Origin: Marivivens geojensis
GTDB taxonomy: Bacteria; Pseudomonadota; Alphaproteobacteria; Rhodobacterales; Rhodobacteraceae
NCBI RefSeq assembly: GCF_023540835.1
Contig: NZ_JALKCU010000004.1
Location: 1-64,000 of the forward strand
Length of the DNA stretch: 64,000 nt
Reading direction: 5' to 3'
The notes below the pieces were generated by a model. The model had not been told where the DNA came from. It was given only the letters and a program-made list of their open reading frames with translations, and searched no databases. The number at the start of each line of letters is the position of its first letter. The first letter of the stretch is position 1. A program made the translations under genes and the position numbers. Shown here in pieces: positions 35,265-44,364 of the stretch.

Positions 35265-35876
35265 TCAGTCGTCGTCGTGGTCCGAACCGTGATCATCGTC
35301 ATGGTCGTCGTTCGAGTCATGATCGGAACCATGATCATCATCGTTACTGTCGTCGTCATAACCACGAGAGTGATCGTCTGACCCGCCTACATGATCGTTG
35401 TCATCGTTCGAACCGTGATCATCTACTTCGACGTAAACCGTCTCGCCGGCTGCTGTAGTTACGGTCGTATATACATCATCGCTACCAGCTTTTGGCACGC
35501 TGCGGAGTTCCCCAGCTTCAACCAAAATCACTTCGCCAGTTGCAGTCGTAACTTCGACCATAACGTCGTCAGACCCAGCAACTTCACCAAGGTGCTTCTG
35601 TTCGATCTCTTGGATCGTGCCCGCAACAACTGCTGCATCATTGGTCTCGACGCGCTGGCTCACAACTTCGCCGGTCGAGTTATCGAGGACGACAGTCGTT
35701 TCCAGACCAGTCGGCGAATACGCCTCAACCGAAGAGTTCAGAACGCCGCGGCGAACCGAAAAGTGTGTGTAGCCTTGCGCAAACAGGCTGTCGATCTGCG
35801 CTTGAACAAAGTCCTGAGCAGAAGCTGCAGAAACCGAAAGTGCGAGCGCGATGGCGGCAAACGAAAGTGTTTTCAT
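35265..35876 (-). CDS. Exported protein with Asp/His-rich repeat tail
   Basis: 203 residues from MKTLSFAAIALALSVSAASAQ, a clean Sec signal with an AxA cleavage site; the upstream 83 codons of the frame are not coding. Residues 22-140 contain PepSY-like strands (GYTHFSVRRGVLNSSVEAY, TVVLDNSTGEVVSQRVE). From about 145 to the end the chain is nearly all Asp, His, Asn, Gly and Ser in DDDHGSDHDSNDD-type repeats. Such tails can bind divalent metals or calcium in the periplasm. No known family name. Confidence 0.75.
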   Translation of the reverse strand: MKTLSFAAIALALSVSAASAQDFVQAQIDSLFAQGYTHFSVRRGVLNSSVEAYSPTGLETTVVLDNSTGEVVSQRVETNDAAVVAGTIQEIEQKHLGEVAGSDDVMVEVTTATGEVILVEAGELRSVPKAGSDDVYTTVTTAAGETVYVEVDDHGSNDDNDHVGGSDDHSRGYDDDSNDDDHGSDHDSNDDHDDDHGSDHDDD

Positions 35877-36066
35877 GTCTAGTCTCCGAGTGTTCGACGC
35901 AACGTTGTCTACTGCGCCTTCGATGGGACCGTTATGACCGCCGCATCCCCACCCCCAAATATGCCAAAGGTGTATTTTGAGCTGTTTTTGGCCTCTATAC
36001 CGATGGTTTATGGCAATTTCAGTAGGTTTAGCCCTAAGTCTACACCATATAAAAAAGGGCGATCCA

Positions 36067-36606
36067 ATGTATTCCACCACCAAATTCGAAAATGCGACCT
36101 TCGCGACCATCATTTTTTGGGGCATGGGGATTTCTGGACTTTTCTTCGCTCAGGATGTCATCGTTGACCTGCGCGAGCACCTCAGCGAAGGCCGCGGCTA
36201 TCAATTCGGTGACCTCTCACACCTCATTTTCGAGGTTCTCGCCGTCACCGTCCTTGGATTCGGCATGGTTCTCTTGTCGGTCTACATCACCGAGCTAAAG
36301 ACAAGGAACGCCCGCCAACGCGAAACGCTCCATTCCCTTCGCAACGATTTCGACAGCCACGTTCACGCGCAATTCAACGAATGGTCCCTCACCCCGTCCG
36401 AGTCTGACATCGCGCTTTTGCTCATGCGCGGGCTGGCATCCAAAGACATCGCTGAACTGCGCAATTGCACCGTCGGTACGGTCAAGGTTCACTCGCACAA
36501 CGTCTTTCGCAAGGCAGGCGTAACGTCGCGCGTCGAACTCATGTCGCTATTCTTGGATGAATTTATGGATGTTGGCATGCAATCGGCACCGACCGCTTCC
36601 AGCTAA
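36067..36606 (+). CDS. Membrane-anchored LuxR-type regulator
   Basis: 179 residues from MYSTTKFENATF. Two hydrophobic segments (ATIIFWGMGISGLFFAQDV and LIFEVLAVTVLGFGMVLLSVYI) flank a short loop. The C-terminal 65 residues are a LuxR helix-turn-helix (LTPSESDIALLLMRGLASKDIAELRNCTVGTVKVHSHNVFRKAGVTSRVELMSLF). The DNA-binding domain thus faces the cytoplasm from a two-helix anchor, with no receiver domain. Its stop abuts the stop of the convergent hybrid kinase. Confidence 0.85.
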   Translation: MYSTTKFENATFATIIFWGMGISGLFFAQDVIVDLREHLSEGRGYQFGDLSHLIFEVLAVTVLGFGMVLLSVYITELKTRNARQRETLHSLRNDFDSHVHAQFNEWSLTPSESDIALLLMRGLASKDIAELRNCTVGTVKVHSHNVFRKAGVTSRVELMSLFLDEFMDVGMQSAPTASS

Positions 36607-39123
36607 TCACCCAGCCAGAAACGCAATCAGCGCGTCGCTATCCAGTGGCTTGGACATCACCAGATCGGCGCCCGCGTCCCTGAACCGCCCCATATCGTTG
36701 CCCACAGCCGCCGCTGTCAGGCCGATCATCACGTAATCATGGCCCAACTCTTTCAGAGCGCGGATCAACTGGTCGCCCTCCATCTTGGGCATGAATAGGT
36801 CCGTTATCAGCAGGTCGGGCTGATTTTCCCGCGCCATCATCAGCGCCTCCTCACCATTCCGCGCCAAGGTCACATCGGCGAAAACCTTGGCCAACCGTGA
36901 TTGCGTCACCTCAGCGACGAGCGGGTTATCTTCGACCAACAGGACATGCAGCATCGACAGATCAATAGCTTCGTGATCTGTCGATTCCTCTATCACAACA
37001 TCAGTCGCGAGGTCCTCTGGCAGCCTTATCTGGTAACACGCCCCCCGCGCCCGTTCGATATATGTGATCGACCCGCCCAGCAGCTCCACCGCCGTCTTCG
37101 CGATATATAGACCAAGCCCGCTGCCATCCGCCTGATTGCGGGGGTCTTTGCCGCCCCTCTCGAACGGTTCGAACAGCCGATCGACCTCATCGGGCGGAAT
37201 CCCGATCCCATCGTCACGCACAGTCCAAACGGACCACATTTGCCCATTTTCCTCAGGCTGCGCCTCAAAGATAATCTCGACCGTCCGCCCCCGCGAATGC
37301 AGCAACGCATTGCGCACAAGGTTCCCAACCAACTGCTTTGTTCGCAACTGATCCCCGATCCGCTGAACATGCGCCCCCGCGCCTAGCTTGAGCTTGATGT
37401 TCATGTGGTTCTTCTTGGCCTGTGCTTGATAGGTATTGCGCACCGCCTCGGCCAATTCCGCAGGGACATAGGGCGACTTCACCACGGCGAGGTTTTCTTC
37501 GGGGTTCACCGCTTGCCGCATATCGCTCAGCACACCCAACAACTGGTTCGACGCCTCGGCGAGTTTTGGCTTCATCGCCGCGGTCTGCAACGGCTCCAAA
37601 TCCTCGATCAACATCGCCATCACCGATGCTGGCGTGCGGATTTCATGCGAGATGATCGAGAACATCCGCCGCTGCTTTTCATCCCGCGCCTCTAGGTCGG
37701 TCAACGCATGACGCAGCGCCGACTCTGTCGCTTGTTCGTCGGTAATATCCAGCACCAACCCGTAGGCCAGCTTGGCACCATTTTCAGCGTATTGCGCCCA
37801 GATGAAAACGCGGATCATGCATTCGTCGCCGGGTCCGCGAATGACCCGCAGAACATGCTTATACGTTTGCCCCGGCTCAACGATCCCCATCTCAGCCATC
37901 CGCTGACGGGACTCGGGCGCGAACCGAGCATAGATGTCCCTCACCGGCGTATATACAGTATCTACACCCATCACCCGCATGCTCGTCGGGTCAAGCTGCA
38001 CCATGCCGAGCTTCTGATTGACCTGAAAAATCCCGACGCCTGCGAAATCGCGCGCCGCGTCGAGCCGTTCGATACTGTCCCGCACCAACTGCAACCGACG
38101 TTCCATATAGCCGCGAAGCGCCAGAATGTAGGTCCCCAAATTTAACAGGACCGTGCCGTAGTAATCCATCGCATTTTCATGCGCGGTCTCGGGCACCAGA
38201 TCGGTTAGGAATGTGCCCGTCAATACAGCGTAAAACCCGACCCCAACCACAAGGCTCAGCGGTGCGATAGACTGCGGCATAAGGAGCGCCAAAGCCATAA
38301 TCACAAAGCCGGCTTCCATCTGGTTACTTTGCCCAAAGCCAGACGCGTGAATAACGCCAAGCGTCGAGAACACAAAGATTGAAGGCAGCAGGTAGAGCAG
38401 CTCTAGCTTCTGCGGGCGATGTAGAAACAGCAGCAAAAATACCAAAATCACCGCGCACCCGCGCAGCACACGTTTCAGCGCGAGGTCAAAGTAGTGTTCG
38501 TCGTAACCAACCAAACCCTGAAGATCCGCAGGCAGCGACTTCATCACGTTCACGAAAATCGCGATCATGATCAGGTTCACAATCAAATACACGGCCTGCG
38601 CCAGAAGCGCGTGAAGAAGATCCGCCGTGTAAGGTAAGAGCCTGCTTCGGAATAACCCGATCGTCTCTCTCGTGACCACCCCAACGATCAACGCCGCAAT
38701 CAGGTTCACCACAAAAAACGCGATGACCACTTGCGGCGCACGCACCAGCAATTCGTGCCAAACCGACATATCGACAAAGGGTAGGAGGAACGGCGCGCAA
38801 AGGGCGAATAGAAACACCAGCGCAGGCACCCAGATCAGTCTGGTTGGGTAGATCAGAACACCAAGGGCGAGCACATAGAACGAGATCGAGGGGGAGTATT
38901 GAACTGCAAAGGCATTATGACCGAAAATCGCAGCCCCATAGGACATCGGATATGTCCACAACAGGATAACCGGCAGGAAATACAGCAAAAACCCAAGGGG
39001 TTTTCTGCGCGCAAACCGACGCATACGGTATAGCCGTGATACCGCAAATCCATCGTGCAACGGCTCCGACGCCAGCGGCCCGCCACCAACATTGATGCGC
39101 ATGTTGTTTAGTATTCCGACCAC
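36607..39123 (-). CDS. Hybrid sensor histidine kinase with membrane domain, PAS and receiver
   Basis: 838 residues. About ten membrane segments in residues 40-340 form a sensory or anchor domain. A PAS-like region follows (about 355-470: FAGVGIFQVNQKLGM, RPEDxxI-type strands). The HisKA box is IISHEIRTPAS near 490, then ATPase boxes LVGNLVRNALLHS, DDGIGIPPDEV and GSGLGLYIAK, and a C-terminal receiver with phosphorylatable Asp in LLITDLFMPKMEG. GTG start; ATG at 39102 is an alternative. No cognate output gene in the operon; the LuxR protein across the stop codons is the likely partner. Confidence 0.9.
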   Translation of the reverse strand: MVGILNNMRINVGGGPLASEPLHDGFAVSRLYRMRRFARRKPLGFLLYFLPVILLWTYPMSYGAAIFGHNAFAVQYSPSISFYVLALGVLIYPTRLIWVPALVFLFALCAPFLLPFVDMSVWHELLVRAPQVVIAFFVVNLIAALIVGVVTRETIGLFRSRLLPYTADLLHALLAQAVYLIVNLIMIAIFVNVMKSLPADLQGLVGYDEHYFDLALKRVLRGCAVILVFLLLFLHRPQKLELLYLLPSIFVFSTLGVIHASGFGQSNQMEAGFVIMALALLMPQSIAPLSLVVGVGFYAVLTGTFLTDLVPETAHENAMDYYGTVLLNLGTYILALRGYMERRLQLVRDSIERLDAARDFAGVGIFQVNQKLGMVQLDPTSMRVMGVDTVYTPVRDIYARFAPESRQRMAEMGIVEPGQTYKHVLRVIRGPGDECMIRVFIWAQYAENGAKLAYGLVLDITDEQATESALRHALTDLEARDEKQRRMFSIISHEIRTPASVMAMLIEDLEPLQTAAMKPKLAEASNQLLGVLSDMRQAVNPEENLAVVKSPYVPAELAEAVRNTYQAQAKKNHMNIKLKLGAGAHVQRIGDQLRTKQLVGNLVRNALLHSRGRTVEIIFEAQPEENGQMWSVWTVRDDGIGIPPDEVDRLFEPFERGGKDPRNQADGSGLGLYIAKTAVELLGGSITYIERARGACYQIRLPEDLATDVVIEESTDHEAIDLSMLHVLLVEDNPLVAEVTQSRLAKVFADVTLARNGEEALMMARENQPDLLITDLFMPKMEGDQLIRALKELGHDYVMIGLTAAAVGNDMGRFRDAGADLVMSKPLDSDALIAFLAG

Positions 39124-39242
39124 CCCGTTGATTTACGCGCCAGCTTAGGAACCAAGCCTATGCCGACGAGCGCAGAAATCAACCCGATCCCGCGCCCGCC
39201 CGACAAACAAACCACGAATGTTCAAGGTGATAGGCCGTCGGC

Positions 39243-39407
39243 CTAGTTCGGTAGCGCCCCGCAGAACCCGCCAGCCGCCGATAGCCCCGACCCAATAGCG
39301 AGGATCGGCGGTGCCGCGTAGGGATTCGGAGGGCTGGCCTTTAGGTCCCAGCCAATCAAACCAGCGACGGCCAGAACGGCGATACCTGCTGTAAAACGTC
39401 TGGTCAT
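39243..39407 (-). CDS. 54-residue exported or anchored microprotein of the YedE operon
   Basis: MTRRFTAGIAVLAVAGLIGWDLKA is a membrane/signal segment, followed by PNPYAAPPILAIG and a C-terminus GGFCGALPN with a single Cys. The ATG overlaps the YeeE/YedE stop (ATGA), which argues for translation. No family known to me. A small partner of the sulfur transporter is the simplest reading. Confidence 0.55.
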   Translation of the reverse strand: MTRRFTAGIAVLAVAGLIGWDLKASPPNPYAAPPILAIGSGLSAAGGFCGALPN

Positions 39408-40534
39408 GACCGTGCCTCCAATCCCAGAATGGGACGCAGTTTGATCCCATAGACCGACCCGACAAAGGCAGCGCCGAACCAGACCCAGCCGTGCAGGCTC
39501 CCTGTCGAAATCCCTGAAAAGAACGCGCCCACATTGCAACCAAAGGCCAACCGCGACGAATACCCTAACAGAAACCCCGCAACGATTGTCCCGACCCACG
39601 CCCGCGCGGGCAAGGATGGCAGTTTCGCGGACAGTCCCCCTACCCTCCAGCTCGCGACAAAGAACGCGCCAAGAATGATGCCGATATCGGTCAACGACGT
39701 ATAGTCGGTCAGCAGAGAACTTGTGACACGTTCTGCCGTCGCCGGTGCCGCCCAGAACGCAGAGCCAGACAGGTCCACGCCAGCGGCCACCGGGCCCTTC
39801 GCCACCCAAAGGCCGAGCCCGTAAACCACGCCCCACGGCTGGCCAGAGATCAACAGGTTCGCCAGCGCCAATGCCGCGATCACAACCGCAGCAATCACCA
39901 ATCGACGCGGCAAAACCCGTGTCTGTGGCGTTGCGAATTTCCATGCCACCATCGCGACCGAAAACAACAGGCCAAGCGTGATGAGAACACCGCTCCACCC
40001 TTCAAAGTTCATGATCGGCAGCGCCCCCAAACCAGTCCACCAGAACAGGTGATAGGCGCCCGCGAAACTCCCGATGGCAAAGAATGGCAGCGCGACCAAC
40101 GACACGGGGTTCCCAGACCCGGCGTTAACCAATGTGCCCGACCCGCAGCCCAAAATGACCTGCATCGCAACGCCGAACACAAACGCTCCCGCGATCATCG
40201 CAAAGCCAATCGGGGCCTGAGCGCCGTTCAGTTCGCCACCGTGGTTCGCAATCAACGGCAGGGCAAAGACGGTGACGATCCCAATCGCCAGCAACTGCGC
40301 CCACAATCCCGACGGCTCGCGCCGCAGGATCATCGCTCGCCACGGTCCCGCAAATCCGAACCGCAACCCTTCGAGGGCGAGGCCAAAGCCCAAACCCACC
40401 GCCAGCATCAGCCCATATCGAGCCCCCGCAAGCGCAGCCACGGCCAAAACGACGAACACGGCAGCCACAATCAGGCCACCGCGCTTTAGGATCGGACGGG
40501 GGGCCAAAGCCCCCGCAATCACTTGGTCAGACAT
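39404..40534 (-). CDS. YeeE/YedE-family sulfur-compound transporter
   Basis: 376 residues with nine or more hydrophobic segments. The two conserved Cys-containing motifs are GCGSGTLVNAGSGN and FGCNVGAFFSGISTGSLHGW, the hallmark of YeeE/YedE (TsuA-type) channels that move thiosulfate or sulfane sulfur. The ATG at 40534 is chosen over a TTG four codons upstream because it leaves no overlap with the rhodanese stop. Its operon partner is a periplasmic rhodanese. Confidence 0.88.
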   Translation of the reverse strand: MSDQVIAGALAPRPILKRGGLIVAAVFVVLAVAALAGARYGLMLAVGLGFGLALEGLRFGFAGPWRAMILRREPSGLWAQLLAIGIVTVFALPLIANHGGELNGAQAPIGFAMIAGAFVFGVAMQVILGCGSGTLVNAGSGNPVSLVALPFFAIGSFAGAYHLFWWTGLGALPIMNFEGWSGVLITLGLLFSVAMVAWKFATPQTRVLPRRLVIAAVVIAALALANLLISGQPWGVVYGLGLWVAKGPVAAGVDLSGSAFWAAPATAERVTSSLLTDYTSLTDIGIILGAFFVASWRVGGLSAKLPSLPARAWVGTIVAGFLLGYSSRLAFGCNVGAFFSGISTGSLHGWVWFGAAFVGSVYGIKLRPILGLEARS

Positions 40535-40535
40535 C

Positions 40536-41459
40536 TTAGAAACCAATCTGGTTCAACAGGTTACGGAACAGGCCCGGAGTATTTTCCATCGCAAGACCCG
40601 CGTTGGAATATTCCACCATCGACCCTGCGTAGAGTTTCACGTTCTCTAGCTCAGCCAGCTCCGAGAGCGCAAACCAGTTCGTTGCCCCCCAGTGACCCGT
40701 GTTGCAGAAGGACACAATGTCCTTGCCCTCTTCGACACCCAAGGCCACCTTCAACTCATCCACATTCGACGCCCCACGGATCGCCGCAGCACCGTCATCA
40801 AAGAACGATGTGTAAACGTAGTTAATCGCACCCGGCAGCGTGCCCGGACGGTCCGCCGCGTCATGACCCTTGCGACCCAGATAGAAATCTTCGGGACGCG
40901 CATCGACGAGGATCGCCTGTGCTGCACCTGTGGTCACAGCCTCAACATCCGAGGTTTCCGCCAGCCACTCATGGCTGAACGTCAGATCCAATTCCGACGG
41001 GATCGACGACTCGACCGTCGCGTTGATCGGCAGACCCGCAGCGGCCCAAGCCGCCTGACCACCGTTCAGGACCGACAGATCGGTAAAGCCTGTAGACTTC
41101 AGCGTCCAATAAACCCGCGCCGCAGCCCCGAAATCAGTGTCTGTTTTGCCTTCAGTGATGATCACGATCGGCAGATCATACTCCAGACCCAACTGCTCAA
41201 GGTTCCCCTCGAGCGCAGTCACATCAACCAACGCACCTGGGTTTTCCTCAGGGCCACGGAACATACGATACGGCGCCCAAAGCGCACCATCGACGTGGGC
41301 CTCTGCATAACCATCGTTACGAATATCAATGAGGATCGGTTGCACATCATCAATCGACGCCGCCAGTTCAGCAGGCGTCACGAGAGGCCCATACGTGTTC
41401 GCTTCAACAGCAGAGGCAAAGCCAAGAGCGGCTACAAAAGCAGGAGCAAGGAATTTCAT
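40536..41459 (-). CDS. Exported two-domain rhodanese sulfurtransferase
   Basis: 307 residues. Residues 1-20 are a Sec signal (MKFLAPAFVAALGFASAVEA). The first rhodanese domain (25-150) lacks its Cys, as usual. The second has the active Cys252 in FCNTGHWGAT. It would carry sulfane sulfur in the periplasm, from thiosulfate or mercaptopyruvate, and hand it to the YedE transporter encoded 1 bp downstream. The start is supported by a purine-rich stretch and the signal peptide. Confidence 0.9.
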   Translation of the reverse strand: MKFLAPAFVAALGFASAVEANTYGPLVTPAELAASIDDVQPILIDIRNDGYAEAHVDGALWAPYRMFRGPEENPGALVDVTALEGNLEQLGLEYDLPIVIITEGKTDTDFGAAARVYWTLKSTGFTDLSVLNGGQAAWAAAGLPINATVESSIPSELDLTFSHEWLAETSDVEAVTTGAAQAILVDARPEDFYLGRKGHDAADRPGTLPGAINYVYTSFFDDGAAAIRGASNVDELKVALGVEEGKDIVSFCNTGHWGATNWFALSELAELENVKLYAGSMVEYSNAGLAMENTPGLFRNLLNQIGF

Positions 41460-41667
41460 TTCGACACCTTTAAGTCTTGTTCGAAACCGCAGGTAGTTGG
41501 AATTATTTTCTCCTTCAAGTGCCGAATTCCACCTAAATTTAGAAAAAAATTCTCACAAAGCGTGGGCTTAAATGCAAAAATCCACAACTAACCCAAAAAA
41601 CAGAAAAAGCCGCCTAGCAGCGCCAGACGACTCAAAACTCTGATCTTAATTTACGCGGCCCAAAGAA

Positions 41668-41693
41668 AAATGGCGGGCCAAAACCCGCCATTT
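41668..41693 (-). terminator. Terminator of the SapC gene
   Basis: AAATGGCGGG (41668-41677) pairs perfectly with CCCGCCATTT (41684-41693) around 6 nt. On the minus strand it is followed by TTCTTT, and it starts 12 bp beyond the SapC stop at 41706. Confidence 0.85.
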
Positions 41694-41705
41694 AACTTTT
41701 AGCAC

Positions 41706-42443
41706 TTATCCACGAATTGCTGTCCACCGTTGCTGCGAAACGAGGTGCATATAGACCACGGGCAGCGCTCCAGTCTTGCGCATGGCGAGGAAATCACCGT
41801 CGGACAGGGCAGACAGTTTCGACTCGTTCACAACGCGGAAACCACCGATGCGGGACTTGGCTCCGTTGGCGAGGGTCACTTCAACCTGACGCTCGTCGAG
41901 GAGGTCCAGCGTTTCCAACTGGCGGATGATGGTCGCAGTCCGCTCCATGTCCATGATGAAGGATTTGCTGAGCGCCAGCATCCGCTCGGTCGCCTTGGAC
42001 GGCTGATCGCCATCGAACAGTGGATCGCCGATTTTCGCATGGATCATCTCGGACTCGGGATCGATAGCCATGTTGTAGGTGGTGCCGTCTGGCGACTTCA
42101 CCAGCATGAAGGGATAGCGGCGGACATAGGCGGGAACATACGCGCCTTTCTTCCAAGCGCCGTCTTTCGACACGAACATGTTCTCGCCCGTTTTACGACC
42201 TGTCACCGCAAAGGCAGTCGGCTCTGCGCCCTTCCCGCTGAACACGATCGGGTAGTCATGGCTAGCCGACGCAAATTCGGACCCTGCCAGAACGATCGAG
42301 TTTGCTTTCGCCGCAAAGCTCATCGATTTCGCAGGTCGCAAACGCAGGTCGCCGTGGGCCGCTTTGTTCAGCAGCGCGAGCGATTTGTAGAACATGGGCA
42401 GCTGCGGTGCTGCGGTCTCTGCTTTGGGGGTTTCGGTCGCCAT
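41706..42443 (-). CDS. SapC-family protein
   Basis: 245 residues with the SapC pattern: PMFYKSLALLNKAAHGDLRL, NSIVLAGSEFASASHDYPIVF, YVPAYVRRYPFML, LFDGDQPS and GGFRVVNESKLSALSDGDFLAMRKTGALPVVYMHLVSQQRW. SapC proteins are found with surface-layer or TonB-dependent sugar uptake genes, but their action is not known. Single gene with its own terminator. Confidence 0.88.
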   Translation of the reverse strand: MATETPKAETAAPQLPMFYKSLALLNKAAHGDLRLRPAKSMSFAAKANSIVLAGSEFASASHDYPIVFSGKGAEPTAFAVTGRKTGENMFVSKDGAWKKGAYVPAYVRRYPFMLVKSPDGTTYNMAIDPESEMIHAKIGDPLFDGDQPSKATERMLALSKSFIMDMERTATIIRQLETLDLLDERQVEVTLANGAKSRIGGFRVVNESKLSALSDGDFLAMRKTGALPVVYMHLVSQQRWTAIRG

Positions 42444-42533
42444 AATCGTCCTCAGTTCAAAATACGTTACAGGCCCCAGTGGCCCGCGTTGCGCATAGTT
42501 TTAACTGAAACGACAGAAGCCTAAAGCCGAAAA

Positions 42534-43079
42534 TCAGGTGGACAGTTCCGCTTCGATCAAATCGAGGATCTGGCGGTTGTCAGGTTTCGTGGTGCTGCCC
42601 CATGTGCCCTTGACCCGACCATCGGCACCAATCAGCACTTTGTTGAAATTCCACTGCGGGACAAAGCCATGATCCGTGGCGAGCCATTGATAGAACGGAT
42701 GCGCCTCTGGCCCTTTAACATGGGTGATATCGGTCATCAGCAGGGTCAGGTTAAAGTTCAGCTCGCAGAACTCTTTGACCTCATCAATCGACGACAACTC
42801 TTGGCGGAAGTCGTCGGACGGCACGGCGAGGACGATCAGACCGCGATCTGCATAGGCATCGTAAACCGCCTGCATCGCGTCATACTGCGGCGTGAACCCG
42901 CAGCGGCTGGCCGAGTTGATCACCAGCACAGGATGCCCCGCCCAATCGGCGCTGTCGTGCATCCCACCATCCGCATTTACAAAGCTTACCCGTGGAAGAG
43001 GGCTATCACCCGCCGCAAAAGACGGCAGCGCAGCAGTGGCGCAGAGGGTGCCCAGAATAGAACGGCGCGTCAGGGTCAT
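42534..43079 (-). CDS. Exported glutathione peroxidase-like protein
   Basis: 181 residues. The N-terminus has a twin-Arg-like RRSILGTLCATAALPSFAAG leader, so it may be exported by Tat or Sec. The peroxidatic Cys60 is in NSASRCGFTPQYDAM, and FNKVLIGADGRV and the Trp-Asn pair in PQWNFNK complete the GPx active site. It reduces hydroperoxides, most likely with thioredoxin in bacteria. Single gene. Confidence 0.9.
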   Translation of the reverse strand: MTLTRRSILGTLCATAALPSFAAGDSPLPRVSFVNADGGMHDSADWAGHPVLVINSASRCGFTPQYDAMQAVYDAYADRGLIVLAVPSDDFRQELSSIDEVKEFCELNFNLTLLMTDITHVKGPEAHPFYQWLATDHGFVPQWNFNKVLIGADGRVKGTWGSTTKPDNRQILDLIEAELST

Positions 43080-43185
43080 GGTGTCCTCCGATTGAGGTGT
43101 GCAACCTAAGATGGGGGTGAATGTAGCGCAGCCCGCGGCGTCGGCAACTCTGGTCCGATAGAGAGGGTTGCGCTATGGATTGGTC

Positions 43186-44364
43186 ATGTCCATCGCCACC
43201 GCCCCCCTGCGCCTCGCGCCATCACCGACTGCCCGATTGCTCTGCAACGGGGTTGAGGTGCCGCGCCCCTATGTGGCCCGCGCCAATGGTGGCCCTGTCG
43301 ATGTGATCGCACCGTCACCATTGGCGACCACCCTACCCCGCCTCCTTAACGCGTTATGGAGCGGTCAGAGCTTCTGCATTTCACCCCGCCCGTTCGAGGC
43401 CGATGACGATCCAGAGTATATACACACGCTCACCTCTGGATCGACGGGCGCGCCGAAACGGATCCGCCGTAGCTACGCCAGTTGGGTGAGTAGTTTCGCC
43501 GTGAACCGCGACCTCTTTGGAATTACTCCTGACGACCGTTCTGCGATCCTCGGCAGCTTGGATCAGTCGCTCGCGCTCTACGCGCTCTGCGAAGGTCTGT
43601 GGCAAGGCATCACCGTCGATATCCTTAGCGAACTGCGCCCCGACCGTCAGGTTACCGCAATGGAGCGGACGACGATCCTTTACGCGACACCCACGCAATT
43701 ACGCAGCGCCCTCCTCCGTCCCCTGCCCGCCTTGCGGCTGATCCTCGTCGGTGGCGGTCATCTAGATGCAGCGACCAAAGCACGCGTCGCTCAGATGGCA
43801 CCGAACGCGCGGCTGCATGAATTCTATGGCGCGGCAGAGACGAGCTTTATCACACTCTCGGATGCGACCACGCCCGAGGGGTCCGTTGGCGCGCCCTACC
43901 CTGGTGTTGAGATCGATATTCGCGATGGCCTCGTTTGGGTCCGTTCACACTACCTCTTTGACCACTACGTCGAGGGCTCCAGCGCCACCACGCAGACCCG
44001 CAAAGGCTGGGTCACTGTTGGCGAGATGGGAGAGATGCGCGACGGCCACCTCTTCCTCACAGGTCGCGCGGATCGCATGTTCACCGTCGCAGATCGCAAT
44101 TACCACCCCGAAGCCGCAGAGGCCGCTCTGTCCCAGATCGACGGCGTGCATGGGATCGCTGTTTTGCCGATACTGGACGACATGCGCGGGGCGGTTCCCA
44201 TCGCGCTCTATCACGGGATGATCACGCCCGAGGACCTCCAGACCGCCGCCCGTGCCAATGGCATCCAGATCCGCCGCGCCTACCGTCTGTCGGACTGGCC
44301 CGCCTTACCCTCGGGCAAACCGAACCTCACCGCATTGGCCGCTTTGCTGAGGAACCTCACATGA
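43186..44364 (+). CDS. Short AMP-binding acyl-CoA/acyl ligase
   Basis: 392 residues from MSIATAPLRL, well below the usual 500-550. The ATP-binding TSGSTGAPK is at 83-91, then EFYGAAETSF, GRADRMFTV and the C-terminal Lys loop LPSGKPNL. All catalytic motifs are kept, so the N-terminal substrate part is the trimmed region. It overlaps the thiolase gene at ATGA. The pair could activate and condense or cleave a short acyl group. Start uncertain: an in-frame TTG lies 18 nt upstream (43168). Confidence 0.8.
   Translation: MSIATAPLRLAPSPTARLLCNGVEVPRPYVARANGGPVDVIAPSPLATTLPRLLNALWSGQSFCISPRPFEADDDPEYIHTLTSGSTGAPKRIRRSYASWVSSFAVNRDLFGITPDDRSAILGSLDQSLALYALCEGLWQGITVDILSELRPDRQVTAMERTTILYATPTQLRSALLRPLPALRLILVGGGHLDAATKARVAQMAPNARLHEFYGAAETSFITLSDATTPEGSVGAPYPGVEIDIRDGLVWVRSHYLFDHYVEGSSATTQTRKGWVTVGEMGEMRDGHLFLTGRADRMFTVADRNYHPEAAEAALSQIDGVHGIAVLPILDDMRGAVPIALYHGMITPEDLQTAARANGIQIRRAYRLSDWPALPSGKPNLTALAALLRNLT

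Noticed and set aside
35265-35440. Repetitive DNA that might be taken for a CRISPR or tandem repeat array
   Set aside because: The repeats are irregular and in frame. They simply encode the Asp/His-rich tail.
39243-39998. 251-codon reading that spans the 54-aa microprotein
   Set aside because: Only its last 54 codons are kept as a gene, from the ATG overlapping the YedE stop. The upstream part lies within the YedE gene in another frame.
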